NCBI RefSeq assembly: GCF_001949145.1
Contig: NW_019091543.1
Coordinates: 192,345 to 256,344, forward strand
Origin: Acanthaster planci
Taxonomy: Eukaryota > Echinodermata > Asteroidea > Valvatida > Acanthasteridae
DNA: 64,000 nt
Reading direction: 5' to 3'
Shown here: positions 1 to 14,900 of the stretch, in pieces
Position numbering within the stretch: the first letter of the stretch is position 1
How the letters are laid out: each line of letters begins with the position of its first letter
The notes under the pieces: generated by a model
What the model saw: only the letters and a program-made list of their open reading frames with translations
What the model was told of the DNA's origin: nothing
Databases searched by the model: none
Position numbers and translations under genes: made by a program

Positions 1-1251
1 CAGCTAGAACCATTATAACAAGCTGATTTTCTAATGAAGAATTTCTTAAATCAGAGAAAACTATTTCACAAATAAGAATACCAGTGAACTAAAACATATA
101 ACTTGCATGAATTTTGGCTCAACTTTTTCAGTTGTGCAATGAGCTATCAACGATGCTATCCCTCATGCCGCACAGTTGACGAAACCATTACGTATACATT
201 TCTGCTACGTCTGTAGTTGAGTTCACAATGTACATGTATGAATGCAAGTAAACAATGCACAATCCGAAACTAGAACAAAATGTGCACTCAGTTATTAGCC
301 AATTTTAACCAGCCATCGCACGTGCATGCCCAGCTAGTGCCGGCCATTCAGAATATAACATTGCACTTTCAGTGAGTACATGTACATGTAGCCTAATTAA
401 AATTAAAAGCTATCCTTTTCAAGCAACAATCAATGAAAACAATATCTAGGTACCATACCATGTGTTTGTACACAAAAGATCCATGCACATGCACATTGCA
501 AATACTTTGTCAGGATAAAATTGGGGGGGGATGGTAAAAGCTGAGAAAACTGACTAAAAACGGGTGGTCTTGAACTGGCCTCAACTGATTCTTGTCTTGT
601 TGAGTTTAAAAATTACTCTTCTGATTTACGTGTACATGTTCAATAAATTCATATAAGTACATTTGCATGTAGTATTCACATTTTAAAAAAATAAAACCGA
701 TTTCGATCAAATACCGGTATGTATGCACATTTTCACATACATGTGCTCTAAGTTCGTGCTCATTCATGTACAAGGAGCATGTTGGTTAGACCCGATTGTT
801 TGGTACACTGGCGTGTGTTGTACTGGTTTTCCACTTTACTTTTGTACCCTTTGCCGTGTACATGTGCTTGTGAACCTGTAAGTATGTACACATTCTTAAA
901 CATTCCATCCATGTATGGTACATGTGTACTTTACTTGTAGGGACCACAGATGCACATACCTGGCATGTTTGATAAACATACTGTAGTTATTATGAAAACC
1001 CCAAACTGGAGATGAATCACACAAGTGTCTCTACATGTGCAATCCTGTTCAGACTTTCATAATGAATGAAAAGGTCCAGTGCTGGACAGCTAGGGGACAA
1101 TGCAGAAGTGTCTTTCACACAGAATTGAATTAAAATGTGCAATAGTAACATGAGCGGTCTGTTTTGACACAGATTTAACTGGTTCTGTATGAATTGCAGG
1201 TTTTGGAAAGAAAGATTAATGTTCACCACTTGTAATTCTGATTTCTTTCAG
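1..1251. other. Upstream region of AKNA, no gene seen
   Basis: No convincing coding sequence. The stretch is AT-rich and carries many copies of the palindromic words ACATGT and TGTACA. A good polypyrimidine tract ending in TTTCTTTCAG at 1242-1251 looks like a splice acceptor, so this may be the intron after a noncoding first exon rather than the promoter. Confidence 0.4.
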
Positions 1252-1482
1252 ATTATCAGATGGTTGATTTCATAGAATGGACTACGTATACATCTCAGTG
1301 CTTGTGTAGCATGAAAACAAGAAGTGACACAACAGGAATCACAGAATTGCTATCAAACTTGCGTGAACAGAGACTAAACAATGAATTTTAGTACTGAGAA
1401 CAAATGACAACCAATACATTTTGTATTCCCACCTTTTGTTACTGCAATAAAATAGTGGAATGAAGCCACCTCTATGTAAACC
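1252..1482 (+). other. Possible 5' UTR of AKNA
   Basis: If the acceptor at 1251 is used, these bases are untranslated leader of the first coding exon. The in-frame TAA at 1477-1479 shows that the protein cannot extend upstream without splicing. Transcript data would decide this. Confidence 0.35.
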
Positions 1483-2933
1483 ATGAGTAGAACCGGCCGA
1501 GACAGTTACTCCAGTCGACCAATCGACTCCCTGGATTCCTTTGAGCATCTTGAAGGCATTATAAACAGCCAGTCGGATGTTGAATTTGGAGCTGACCTTC
1601 CCTTTGATGAATTCCCTCCAGAATTCCATCTTCACCCAGATGATTTCTCACTGGATGATCTGCATGGCCATAGAACTATCCAGGAAGAGTGCTTGACCAA
1701 TGAATCCCTAAGGGGTGAGATCCTACAATTTGATAATGAGCATGAAACAAGTGGCCTTCTGAATGAAAGTGAGCTTTTGAACAATGTCGATCGGTGTAGT
1801 GATTCAGGAAGCAAGTGTCCCAGTGACAGTTTTCTTAAAGAAGAGAACCTCTCCTTGCAGGGATCTTCCACAGACGTGTTGCAGAGGTACATGGAAGCCA
1901 CCCCAAGGCTTGGCACCCCCCCACTGGAACATATATACAGCAATACATCTGTCAATGGACTCAGTGACGAATCTTCCAGGCACTCAGATGACGTTTTTAA
2001 CCATCATGAATCACTTCATAACAGCAATGATGAGCAATACTTGGAGAGTTTACCCCCAGAAAAATCAGATGAAATTGGAAATTGCAGTAGGGACATGAGC
2101 AATGGATGTAGTGATGGAGGTAGTATGGCAGTAGATTCAAATGATCTATCAGATGGGGCTTCCATGGAACTGAACAAAACTGTCGTTACTGTAGATAGCC
2201 ATTTCCCTGGAAAACCTTCTGCAGCAGCTGCAGAAGAAAACTTTGGAGATGATCCAGCTGATGGTAAAGATAGTGATTCTGCCAGTATGAGCATTGGTCA
2301 GTTTGTGCCCAATGCTGTAAACAGAAATCATATTCAGAGACCTTTGGGAAAAATAGTTAACTGCTCCTCCCAAAAGAATGAGAGAGACTTTGTCACACCT
2401 TCTGAGCTGAAAGAATCCCACCGAGGATCTGTGGCTAGTACATCTGCCCGATCATCTTTTAGGAACTCACAAAGGATCTCAACCGCAAGCTCCTCACAAA
2501 GGGACTGCAACTCTCCAAGGTATTCTCAAAGGTCTGAGGACCTCTCACACCACTCAAGACACAAACAGTCTTCCTCAAATAGCCCTGTGGTTCCTAGACT
2601 AGAACTGCACAGGGCTTCAACACCTAGCAGTGTAAACAGTCTGTCCTCTGAACCGTCTAAGCTTGACCTCTCACTCAGACTGGAGGAAGAATCCAAGACT
2701 AGGCAACAAGCTAACGAGCTCATTGAGCAACTCCAAAAAAACTATGATGAGTTGCTTGGTAAATATGCACGGGCAGAGAACACAATAGACCTGTTGAAAC
2801 TGGGGGCCAGAGTTAATCTGTATGGAGATAATCCAGCACCAAGGCAGAGTCTACAGGGGACACTTTCTCCTTTGCAGAGGCCCAGCGCTGTCATCTTTGG
2901 TCATCCTCAAAAGGCAACTATTTTGTCATCAAG
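1483..2933 (+). CDS. AKNA: AKNA exon 1 (coding part)
   Basis: Codes for residues 1-483 and two bases of codon 484. The first 100 residues are acidic with a repeated Phe/Asp/Pro pattern (for example DLPFDEFPPEFHLHPDDF). A long Ser-rich disordered stretch follows (about 290-395), then a predicted coiled coil (about 397-440) leading into the conserved KYARAENTIDLLKLGARVNL. Donor AAG/GTGAAA. Reading on into the intron gives TGA within one codon, so the splice is required. Confidence 0.85.
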
Positions 2934-5900
2934 GTGAAATTCCTTCTTTTCAACATTTGTGAAATATACGATGTGTGCATGGGAATATGTATGTAATAAT
3001 GTTATGGGTTTGTTTGTTTTGCATTTTGCAGTGTGCAAATATCCACTTGTACATGTATGTTTTATTTACCAGGATTTTCTTTTTGACTGTACAGTGGTTC
3101 CGTTTTGTATCCACTCATGTGTACATGTGTACCCAAAAAAAGATCCAAAAAGATAATCTCTAAAAAAAAGTCATAAAATTTTTAATTTTGATTACAATAT
3201 TGTAACTTTACAGCACATACATTTATATGTCCTCTGGTGTTTCTGGACAGCACATCACTCTAATTTCAACTTTGTTCAATGCATGTTTCCCTAGTAATTT
3301 GAAACGAACATTGGTCATGAACATTGTAAGATAGTGCTCCTTTGATATCCAGTATGTTTCTGTCTGCAGTTCCCATGTTTCTGAAGGTCAAACAGGAAGA
3401 CAGCCCGCCAGTCAGACTGGGCGCTCTACAATAGATATGCAGACAAATAACAACAATGTGCATGTAGTGGGAACTACAAGAACTACACCCACCGAGATAA
3501 CAAGGGTGTCTAATTCTAGTGGTTTTGCAGCAGGTGACGGCAGTCTGATGGCACTGATATTCCAAGTGAAGAACCAACAGGAAGAGGTAAAGAAGAATTA
3601 AGATTACTTGTCTGTGTTTAAATTGTCCAAAGTGTGCAAAGTGACTATAACAATTGAATCTATACATTGTGTGTAAGTTTTGTGATACTGCAATTAACCT
3701 CTAAATTCTATAAATTTGAGTTGAGTCATCTGAAAGGGAACTGCTTTGCAGTGACACAGAAACTAACAGTAGTTCTGAAGCTAGGCTTCTGTGACACAGA
3801 CCTTTTACTTTCATCTGGTACTTTAATAATTGAACCAGCATACTTAAATTTGGAAGCATGCCAGCCAGATACCAGTGTGTTCTTAAATCCTGAAGTGGTC
3901 TAATGTGACCCCCTATTGCCAGATAGATTTAACATTTTCAAATCCTTTCTCAAGATATAGAAAAATCCAGAAAGACACCATTCTTGTGGGACCCTCACAC
4001 TCGTGCATAGGTTTGAACTTGAGTGTGTGCATGCATTTTGGCAAGTCACAATATCCATTGGTCTGAGAGAAATGTTCTACACATACCAGCTTCCTGTACA
4101 TGTGCACAGGCTGATCCTGCAGTAATGGGTTCTAATCCAGGTCACCAGATTAGTTTACAGTGGAACGCCACTATAACGAACACGATGGGGTCCATGCTAA
4201 ATGATCGGTACAGCGGCCATTCGGTAAAGCGAAATTAACTGCCAAACGTTTTGTTGCCATGTTGAATAGCGCCCTCTCTTGTCTAACTGAAGTGCACCCT
4301 CTTGTGATACTATGGTTCACTGTTTTCGTGATTTTTTGCCGTTGCATTGATGTTTAAGGTTTCTAGAAATGTGTCCGTTAATTATTTTCTTTTTTATTTA
4401 ATCTTGAGTTACAAAATTGATATCAAGTTTATCCTAAAAGTTGTGATGCTACTGCTAGGGATCAATCTCTGATGCATGCTGTGGTGAATCTCGGTTGATT
4501 TGTGTATCAGCGGCGCCTTCTTTAGTGCAATGACATGGTGCACGTATGTGCGGTTTTCTTCCGCACCCGATCATGCGGAGTCGCAAAACCAGTGTCCATT
4601 CAATACCATTGACAACTAGTGGCTTTCCCTTCTAATCCTTGGGGAAATAATGGCCACTTGTCACTTTCCAACATACATGTACAAATCACCGACAGGTTTA
4701 TCATGTTGACGTTTGGGAATTACTAACGGCAACTGCATAGTGTTCGATAGGTTCTGTGCACAAATTATCGGGAGCCAAGGACGATGTTCGGTACAGCCGA
4801 ATGTTGGGTATAGAGGTGTTCAGTATAGCAGCCTTCCATTATATATATGACATAATAACTAGTGTACATTTGCTCTGAGAGAAAAACATGCTACTTTGTA
4901 CAATAACATTCTACATGGACTGACTGATTGTATCTTATATCCCCTACAAAAGCCTGCTTCATGGAGAAAAACTGACTTTCATTAACCCTACAGGTAATTT
5001 AAAAGGAGTGGGGTGTTTAGGTATGTATTCTGTCTCTCCTCCCCTCCCATCTCAGCAGGTTTGCATGCACAAATCACATGGAGGTTTTTGTTTGTAAAGG
5101 TATTCCAAGTTTACAGTATGGGTAATTCTGTGCCCTTTCAAACATCCTTCATATGTATATACATTTCTGATACGGGTGAAAGCTGAAAATGGTGGGTAGA
5201 CTAATTTATTTTTGCCCGCAAATGTATTTTTTACATTGTAAAAACAAGATAACAATTACCTCTTTGAATCTGGAAATTGTGGGCCCCTATAGTCCTAAAT
5301 TTGTATTTTTTTTTCAGCTGACATTCAACCTTGAGAGTCATTATTAGCAAATTTGACGGAAAAGGGTAACAATTTTTTTTTTAATATGCAAGAACTTAAC
5401 TATGTGTCAAAATATTTTGTACGGTAATCAGAATCTCAATAGAGATATGGTGGAGAGCTACATGTAACAAAAGCACCTAGACCCCCGAAAAAAATATTTA
5501 AAAAAATCACAAATAAGTTCCTGAAAATGGACAAAAAAGTGGGAAATTGATACACTGTCTTGAATCACATGGCTTCACCAAAGCAGTTTGCTGTCACAGG
5601 CAATGTCATTGACAACTGTGTGGGGGATGACAGTGTTGGAATTGCAATCATAAAAATATCAGATGAAGTGTCAGCAAAACTCCCACTGTGAGGAAAGGCA
5701 ATGGCCAACTAGTATGTGATTCCAAGGAACTTGTTGCCACTGAAAAGAAAGTGACAGCTGGCAAATTGGTGAAAAGGTCGTCAGAACCTACCAAGTTTAC
5801 AACTGGAATCAGCCAAGATGGCAGACTGACATGCAAGTGAATCACACATGTCATGTATTTCCCATGCATTGAGTCCTCCAGACTCCAAAATTGAAGGCAC

Positions 5901-8900
5901 TGAAACACAAATTCATAAAACAGAATGAACATCCAACAGAGAGAGCTTCATCAGAGCCAGCATGGTTGTAGACATTTCAACAAAAACAGGTAGCCAACAT
6001 GGGCAATTTCATGAAAGGAATGGTGGAGCAAAGACTTCCAGTTGAATTATTTCCAGTGTGGGCACCACCAGTACTACGGTAAAAATACCGATGGAGTTTA
6101 GCATCACAAGCCTTGTGTAAAGTCTTAGTAAAAGCTTGGGCTCCGCTGGCCTTCAAAATAAGGGTGAACAACCACTAACTTCAAGGTAGTGTCCTATTCA
6201 TGAGGTTTTGACTCTGATGAAGATAATTTGCCAGACAATGAGAACATTGGGAAAAAAGACCCCAGTTCCAATGCAGAATCTAAGCCAATATAATCAACTA
6301 TAGACTGCACCAGTTTGAGGACTTTGGAATGAACTGGAATCTGAGGAGGGAGAGGTACATGTATGCAAGGAAGATTCTTGTACACAGCACGGAACTGCAG
6401 CCCTGGGCATGACAGAATTCCAACAAATGGTTGATGGTTTAGCCGGATTTTAAATACCAAAGGGGCCACTGGACCCAATGTTCAGCCAGAACTTGCAGTA
6501 ATTGTCTGTGATCCAATGGTTTTAGTTCTTGATAAAATTGGTTTTGGGGGAAGTGAGTTGCGGACCCAGCGTGACGGCTACGGTCGCTCGCCACCGGGGA
6601 TTGAAGAGCTCTACTTTTCTCGGGAGACAGACTCAAGTGGACTCCAGTGAATTTTCATATAATTTATTCAAGCCTCCAGAATTGTACAATCAGGTGTTGT
6701 TAATATTTGAGCAAAGCAAAAGAAATAAAAATAACCCCTATAGGAAGAATGGAAAATAACAATTTACAAGTGGTGTTCTTCCTAATGTACATTGAGCAGA
6801 TATCTAGCAATTACACGTTGTTATGGGGAAGTTATACCCCCCTTCAACTGAAGTACATGTGAGTAATTTATATAAGGATACTTTTCTAAAGTTTGATACC
6901 AGACATCTTTACAGTTACAGTTAAATACAGGGTTCAAAATTAGTCGCTCGCCGTTCCCAGTCCCTGTCACAGAACAGATGTCCCCAGGGGAATAATCTAA
7001 GGGTTGTAATTAGATGGAGCGACTTTACATTATAAAAACTCTACATTATAGACAATGATGAAATGCACGCACGATGCATGTCGAGATGTAAATAAATGTA
7101 TATGTACATGATATAATACAGCAACAGACACATTGCATAACAGCACTGTACACACGATGTATTGTACATGTATATGTGTCCTGATGTTCAGCACGTACAT
7201 GTAGATGGACATGTTTATTATACAAAGTACAGCGTACACGATGGAATTCAACAACTGATACCCATACTGCCTCTCCCTACAAAGCTTCATATTAAACACA
7301 TTTCTGTGTATGCACCCCACCGAGGAATGCACATAAAGCATCTTGGTAAATACTTCTTTTACATCATTAGAGGTTGGGCACGAAATAGTCATGAGAAACA
7401 TACAAAAAGTTAACAAATTTACATCAGATATTGCGGCCGCTTGCCGAATGAATCAAGCGTTTCAGAGAGAGATCGCAGAACTGTTGTATTACGTTGGATA
7501 GTCATAACTTTGTCTACATATTAATACGCTGAGGAAGAATTCCTCGCACAGAAATATTTGGCCTGGATGTGCTTTCATACTCTCAAGTTATAAAGTTCAA
7601 GGAATTCAAGCGTATTTTAGATGATACCAAATAAAGTAGCTCTATTTATGCAGCGGAGGTTCACCAGCGGTGATCTGCTCGTAAGCGGGAACCACAGAGG
7701 TCAGAAGTCCTTATCATTTGACATAATAATATGTAAATAAAGAAGGTATGCATAATTGCGTTTACATACCGATTTCTGCATAAATTAATAAGTTATTGTC
7801 CGATAACAATTATCGAGGTCACCGTCACTAATTTGCAAAAGTCTGGTAGTGCCCGCTTCTAACTCTGAGATTTGGCATTCTGTGAATGCCAAAATGAAAT
7901 CTGACTTGGCCCTGTAACACCACAAAGCTTAGTGCTTTAAGGCATTATTGCAAACGTTACTCTGCTGAACCAAGTCATAGTGACGTTGAAAACTAATGTA
8001 CCTTTGGATGCAAAGCATGTTTGGCCCAAATGAAGAAAGAGTTGAGCCTGCAGATTGCCTCATTTCCATGACTTAAACCAAAGGAGAAAGGAAAGTTCCG
8101 AGCTAGGCTATGTAGGGCACCTACATTGTATAAACCCTTATGCAGTTGTGGTGGACCATTCACAGGCTTGCTCTTTGGTGGTGACTTATTGAGAGTATCT
8201 CAACTGAACGGAGAAAGATGGGCAAAGTCATGTTCAGGTGTTGATCACACACAACTAAATGAGCAAGGATACAATATAGATTGGCTGTTGGCTGGAACAG
8301 TCTGTTCCTCTGGTTAAAAGTATTTAATTCAATTGACAATTTTCTTTGAATGTTACCGTTGGCAAATAGTGTTTTAAAAGAAAACCACGCCCCCAGAAAA
8401 CTATTTTTAATGCTAATACACTGTAAACAAGTATGTTGTGCTTGTAAAATGAACAAAAACATTCAAAATTACAAATGTGACTCCCCCAACCATTATTGCT
8501 TTATTGAAACTTGTGCATACGTGGTAACCTGTTAAAAGCTGTTTTCAAGGGGCTGTGTTGCATAAAACTTGTAAACCTTAGGAAAAAAGGCAGGGGAGAA
8601 TTAGAAATTTGAATCATGCAAAAAACAAGCAATAAGTCTGTGTGCAGAAGTAAGAGCAAAACTTAAGGAAGAGAGCAATAAAATAGTATGACCTACACTA
8701 ATAAGGGAATTAATGTGTGCTTGGCTGGTGCGTTTAAGACTGGCCTAGCACATATTTATTCCCATTCATAAATATGTTTTTCTTGAGAGAGTCAAAAGAA
8801 GTCAACATACAATGGATTTCCAACGATTCTGTTCTAAAACTTTACTTTCATTTTTCCAAACACCCCATCCATTTTATGTATATTCCTTTTGAAAGTTGTG

Positions 8901-11900
8901 CAATAAAATCCCTTTCAATGAACTTGGGGCGCTCATGGCGCATCATGTACACACAGACTCCCGACCAATCAGACCCCATTAAACTGTCTCTTATCCATAT
9001 GCCAGTGCATGATTCACACAGCGGTCATTATCACTTCTGAGTGGGCATTATCAAATGTTAATACATGGTCACAGGACGTGTTTCGACCAATAGGAATAGA
9101 AAAACTGTCTTGAGGTATTTATGAATAGATGATAACAATAGTTGAACATCAGAACAGTGGAAATCTAATAGACCAAAGAACTGAACAAAATTAGTAAAGT
9201 GCACTTAAAAATTATACCGTCACTTGATATTAATACACGCAGTAATCATGAAGTTAGAATAAAAGACAACAGGAAATTAAACTTTAAGAAGGTATTGAAG
9301 TTACTCTTTAAAAGAACAGGCAAAACAAGGTGCACTTTTATCAAACAAACCACAACATAAACACAAACAGATAATACAAGAATTAGATTTCACATGGAAA
9401 TCATTTTTCTGTTTTAGCGCAAAACATTTCAGGTTTTTTTTGTCGTAGGATATGCATTTGCAGAAAACAGAATAAGTAATGCATGAGAATTCACTTTTAG
9501 CAGTTCACAAGGAGACCGTTTGTCAATTTTGTGCAGATTGATTCCTTTGGGCTACTCCTTCAAGAGGAGCAGCTTCCTCTTGAAGAACAAAAAGCAGGAG
9601 TGGATCGGCTGAGGACAGATCAGGGCAAGTTGGAAGCAGACTACATGCAAACTAAGGAAGAGTATAGTGCCCTCCAGCGTAGAAATAGTCTACTCAGCCA
9701 AGGCCCAGAGATGACTTTCGACCCAGACAGGACACTAGAGGGTGAAATCTTCCAGCTGGGTATGAAACTTGATGATATAACCGAGATAGTCCAGGTAAGG
9801 ATTACATTCTAGGGCTGCATATTTATCTTAGCTTACATGTACTTTATGTCTAGTGGCTGAGAATTTCTTTTCTTTGAGTTGAATTTCGAGTTTCAAGTTC
9901 AACTTTCAATTTTTTAGTTGATTTTTCAAGTTTATTTTCCCGGAAGGGGGACCCAAATCCCCCCACAAAAAAACCCAAATATCCCAAATTGGCATATATC
10001 ACACCTACCAGTACATGTACATGCTAGTGCTACTAGTGTTGTATCCAGGGAGGCGGCGGGGGGGAGGCTTCCCCCTCAGGAACATTTTGCCATTTGAGAT
10101 ATACATTTATGCACATGTATGGACAAGCACACAAAAATCAGTAAACGGCTTTTAAGAAAAAAATCAATTCTGCCCTCTTCTAACCAAAAACCTGAATACA
10201 CTACTGATGTACGCATAAAAGAGCAAGTCTCATTTGAAAATGAAAGCTCAGAAATGTGATTAGAAGCTCATTCTCTGAAAATAACATCCCATTATGGGAT
10301 ATTCTGCCTGTGTGGTGAAGGAGATATTTCAAGTACCTGCTGTGATTACAAAAAAGGATTAATGGGTAATAGATGGAGCTACATGTATACATGTAATGTC
10401 ATTTAGCAAAAAATTGATCCTTGCAGAATGAATTCAGATGTGAGTTTAAACCATAAGCCTAAAAACTAATACAATTCCAAACTTGAAAAATCAACTCGAA
10501 ACTCAAAAAATCAACTCAAAAAAATCAACTCAAACCTCAAAACTTGAACTATAGTAACACTCCTAGTGGCTTCAGATGCCGTGCCTGGAATATCGTGGAT
10601 TATCTGGATGTATATTATAGGATCCAGTCTCCTGCATGCACAGATGCCACTTTTCTGGTCTTATCTGGATTTCTGTGTTTGTTTACCACCCCCATCCAGT
10701 TTTTTATTCTTCCAGCTTATGAAAAAGGCTGGAAAAGAAAAGAATGGGGAAACTTTGTTGATTATCACAAAGATTGCACTTCGAGATTTATGATGGTAGT
10801 GGGCACTGCATGTTAATGCATGCAACGTCCCTTCAGTAGCCCGAAAACAAGGCTGTGCAGGCCTCATTGCCGAGCTTTATGCAATGCAGCACACATGGCG
10901 TGTGCAAATGTTCAAGCTGCTTGCACCCAGCATACGAAGTACTGCATACAATGAACTTTCTAAACACACATTATGTTGGCCATTGATGTGCTTAGCACAT
11001 CTATAATACAGCCTTGAATTCAAGACTACCTTGTCAATTGATGATTCCCAAGCGTAATAATTGTTTATATAGGAAAAATGCATATCCAGCCAGAAATCAA
11101 CTGCATGTAATTGTCTTGCATATACACTGTACCATCATACGATGAACTGTCCAAGGTGTGTCAACCAGAAATCTTACACATTACATCACAATTTGGTCAA
11201 AATACAGAAACATTTAAACATTAAGTATCAAAGGTGAAAAATAAGTGGAACTGGATATGGCTTCAGAAATAGCATGACAATTGTGACTTTGCTTCAGACT
11301 ACCATTGAAAACTTGACCAGGTTGGACTTGGTCTTGCACATACCGGTAATGGTGTACAAACACAATTAGGGACTGTCAGTGAATAAGGCACCTACAGTTC
11401 TCACAAACACAGAGTTCCATAGAGAAACAGTGGCAAGGAAAATGCTCATCAGTCACCAGTTGTTTTCTGAGCTCCAGCTATGAGGATTTTGACATTTCCA
11501 GAGCTGGCATGTCAATACTACTACTAGCCGTGCCAAGTACTGTCTTCTGTGCAGTGAAATCTTGATTCCTGGACCTTACACTTGGCTTTTGAATGTCCAA
11601 TCAGTATTCCAGCTCTTGCATTGACAAGATTGACACTTCAATACAGTAATTAGCAGTAGTGCCTGCTTTGATTGTTGATTTATTAATCAACTGGTTACAG
11701 GTTGAAATTGGAAATAAATTTATGTCACATTTACGCATTTACATTTACTTTTCATGAAACAAGCTAACATCCAGGAGCTGCAACCCTAGTCGATATCTCC
11801 ATTTGCCATGCTCAGTTTCTTACTGCACTGCTACTTGTCACAATCTAATGAAGTTCAGGTTTTTTCAAGCAGACCTTGTGGCATCTCTGCATGAGACATG

Positions 11901-14900
11901 CAAAATTGTTCAAAGCATTGGGGCTTGATTGCATGGGTTTTAAGGCTGTTGTAAAATATTCAAGTTTAATGTTTGTCTTTTTTGTTGATTGACAACAGAA
12001 CAATCTATGCAATAACCCACCGACCCTACAGTCCAAGCCTCATACAAGTCAGCCTCAGGGATTGATCAGCAAAGATAAGGAATTACAAGAAACACTTCAT
12101 CAGGATTTGCAAAGGCAGTTCCAATACTCAAGGTACTAATGGTTCCGAGTGGAACCGCAGTTCCAAAAAAATTCGGAATCGGAAGCTCTGCTTTGTGAAG
12201 AACCGGGTACTCGCCAATGGTGGGTCAAAACATCAAATCCAAGTCCAAATTACTGTTCAGCTCTGCGCCCATGAGTGACAAACTCCAAACATCGAATCCG
12301 CTCCCGCATGTATAGCATGCTGTATATTTAGCAGGGGGCCCTTCCACACAAGGGAAAATGCGTACACAAATGAACTGTAAGATATTCTTGTGTCTGGGTA
12401 CCAAACCACATTGATTGTTGCACCCATGGTGTAGCAGAGCTTTGACGGCCAGAAGCCATGAAGCTCAAAGACTGTTTTGCATATGGCTGTGACTTCAAAA
12501 TTGGTGAATTTTGCCTGGTACAGTTTTGCGTGTGACGTGTTGTACTTTCTGCATATATGACACCAGGCAAAATTGTTGAGTGGCTAAGAAATAGCCCAGC
12601 CATTGTCTGAACTTGTGCACCAGAGTCCACAACTTTTACTTGGAGTATTTTTATACATGTACATAGAGTGGAAAATAGTGCAGGAGGAAGCAGTGCTGAG
12701 TTGTATCATGGTTGTACATACATGTTGACATATGTTGCAGATTTCTTTCAACCATGACTAGTCTACGAAGAGGCAAAAATAAAATTCAAAATACCCACTG
12801 TGGATGATATTAAAGCCCACTTAAGACCAAAATCCAGTCTGTTGCACCATTCTTGAGTGGCATGGCGCCGGTGCATCGTGATGCACCAGCGACGGATCTT
12901 TAATGTGTTTTATTAAACCTTATGTTTACATGTCATTTGTATTTACAAACCCAGAGAGTTATTATGTTTTCAAAATAGTGAAGTATTGATGGCAACATTC
13001 ATGAAACTTCCAGGAATTTCATTTAAAAGACCTAATGTCAGTTATATCATGGAGCAGTTGAACACACTTTGTAACAAGCATTTGATCACTGTATTTCATG
13101 GGATTTTTAAAATTACATTAATTTTGTTACATACTGTACACAAAATTTGTTTGATTTCATTCCTGTTTGGCATAAATTATCTCAGGAAAGAGAAGACAGG
13201 AGGTTCAACAAAAGAAGAGGATGAACAAGATGGTATGTATGTACTTCGCATACTCCGATTGTCTGTCTTGGAAATTAACTTTTTCTTCTTCAGCCCAAAC
13301 TTTAAAATTATTGAAACATTATGAAATGTTTTCTAATTAAATAGATTCATAACGTTTCAGAATAAGGATTTTGGGTGGACGTCGTTGACAGAGGACTGTG
13401 ACATTGGAGCAGGTCTGTGTATGAGAGACTTAAAGAGGAATGCTTCCAAATTGGTCAAGGGCAGCTCCTGGGGGATATATTGATGAAGCTCATTTACCAA
13501 TACTTGCTTTAAGCAAATTGGTATAGCTTACCTATAGTACATGTATTGGGTTTCCCAAGGAATTAAATCTACATGAACATGTATGTTCATTTGACAGGAT
13601 GCACATTTTATGTACACTAAACTCCTATAAGGATCCGAAAACTTGTAAATTTTTGTGTGAAGGTCAACATCAGGTGTACGTGTATTATGTCATCATGCTG
13701 ATGTGGCAGGGGCCACTATATTACTTTACTCAGTGACTTTTTTGTTGTTGTTGCATAAGACTGATGCTCTAGGCTATTAACTTCCTGTCCAGAGCCCAGT
13801 CCACCCTTCCAGTGGGGCCATGTGGTCCTACCCTTATTAACAGACCAACAGCCAGATGATACACAGGCATCACTTATTTTCTTCCTTTTGCGTGAATACT
13901 AGTGTAGCTTACTACATGGGAAAAGGACTTTCCAACTCTTTATCTGAACTTGACCTTTTTGCCCATGACATTAAAGTATAACATGCACGACCCTTAACCC
14001 AAATCTTGAATAAACAGAGGTGCCCTATACAAACTATGATAACAAGCCTGGCAGGTCGACATTACATTAGATTTCTGCCTTAATCTGTGTGGTCTGTCAC
14101 ATGGTTTGTCAACACTTGAGTGTGATCCAAAACTTCATAAATTACATACATTGTAGACAGCTTCAACTGATTTTCATTCAAGTAAGGAAATGTTGGTTGG
14201 ACAAACATTTGAGCCAGATCCACCTTTTTTTATCCTTGGATTAGCTTCACAAAACATCACAATTTTGTACTTTTCTTTTGTATTTTTCATCTTGAGTTTC
14301 TGTTTCTTTGAACAGCAATTGGAAGCCACTTTTCAATAGGAGATGGACAGTGCCTTTTATATGTGTAAAGATGGTGCAAATACTGACTACATGAAACAAG
14401 GCCTTATGTGTAAATGTGCTGGCATTTGTCCGAGCAGTACACACAGTGCTTGGACCTGGCTTGGTTGTTTAAAGTAACACAGATGCAGTGATTACTTGCT
14501 GTGCCAATAAACAAACGTCATTAAGCAGTATGTAACTTCTCACTTGATACTTCTTTCTGACTGCAGAGCAGTAGGTCGATCCTAATGTGTGTTTTTTTAA
14601 ATGCTAACTTACATGTACATGCACACAGAAGAGTTTGTTATGCTTTTTATGGAAAGTGGACTAAGAGTATCATGCTGACTTGAGCAAAATGGCAACTTAT
14701 GAAAGCTGTTTCAGTGGAAATGCATTGGAGATAATTCAGACTTTCATTAGACGGCTGGAGTTGTATGATATTGACTTATCCAGAGTTTACTGTATTTTCA
14801 CTCTTCACATGATTATCTACAACTAATTCAGTTACATTTGAAAGGTACCCGTTGAAACATGCTTACTCACATGTAAGCCCAATTCTACTACCAAGGCACT

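Larger units (their letters stand above)
3587..9536 (+). other. AKNA intron 2
   Basis: 5.95 kb. Holds a SINE-like copy (about 3985-4150), a pogo-like element (4158-4841), coding-like but broken sequence near 5570-6170, a stretch rich in ACATGTA words (about 7080-7220) and one copy of dispersed family A (about 8720-9130). Confidence 0.7.

Noticed and set aside
1339-2723. Open frames on the - strand and in other frames over AKNA exon 1
   Set aside because: They are shadows of the 484-codon + strand frame, which has the family motifs and a proper donor.
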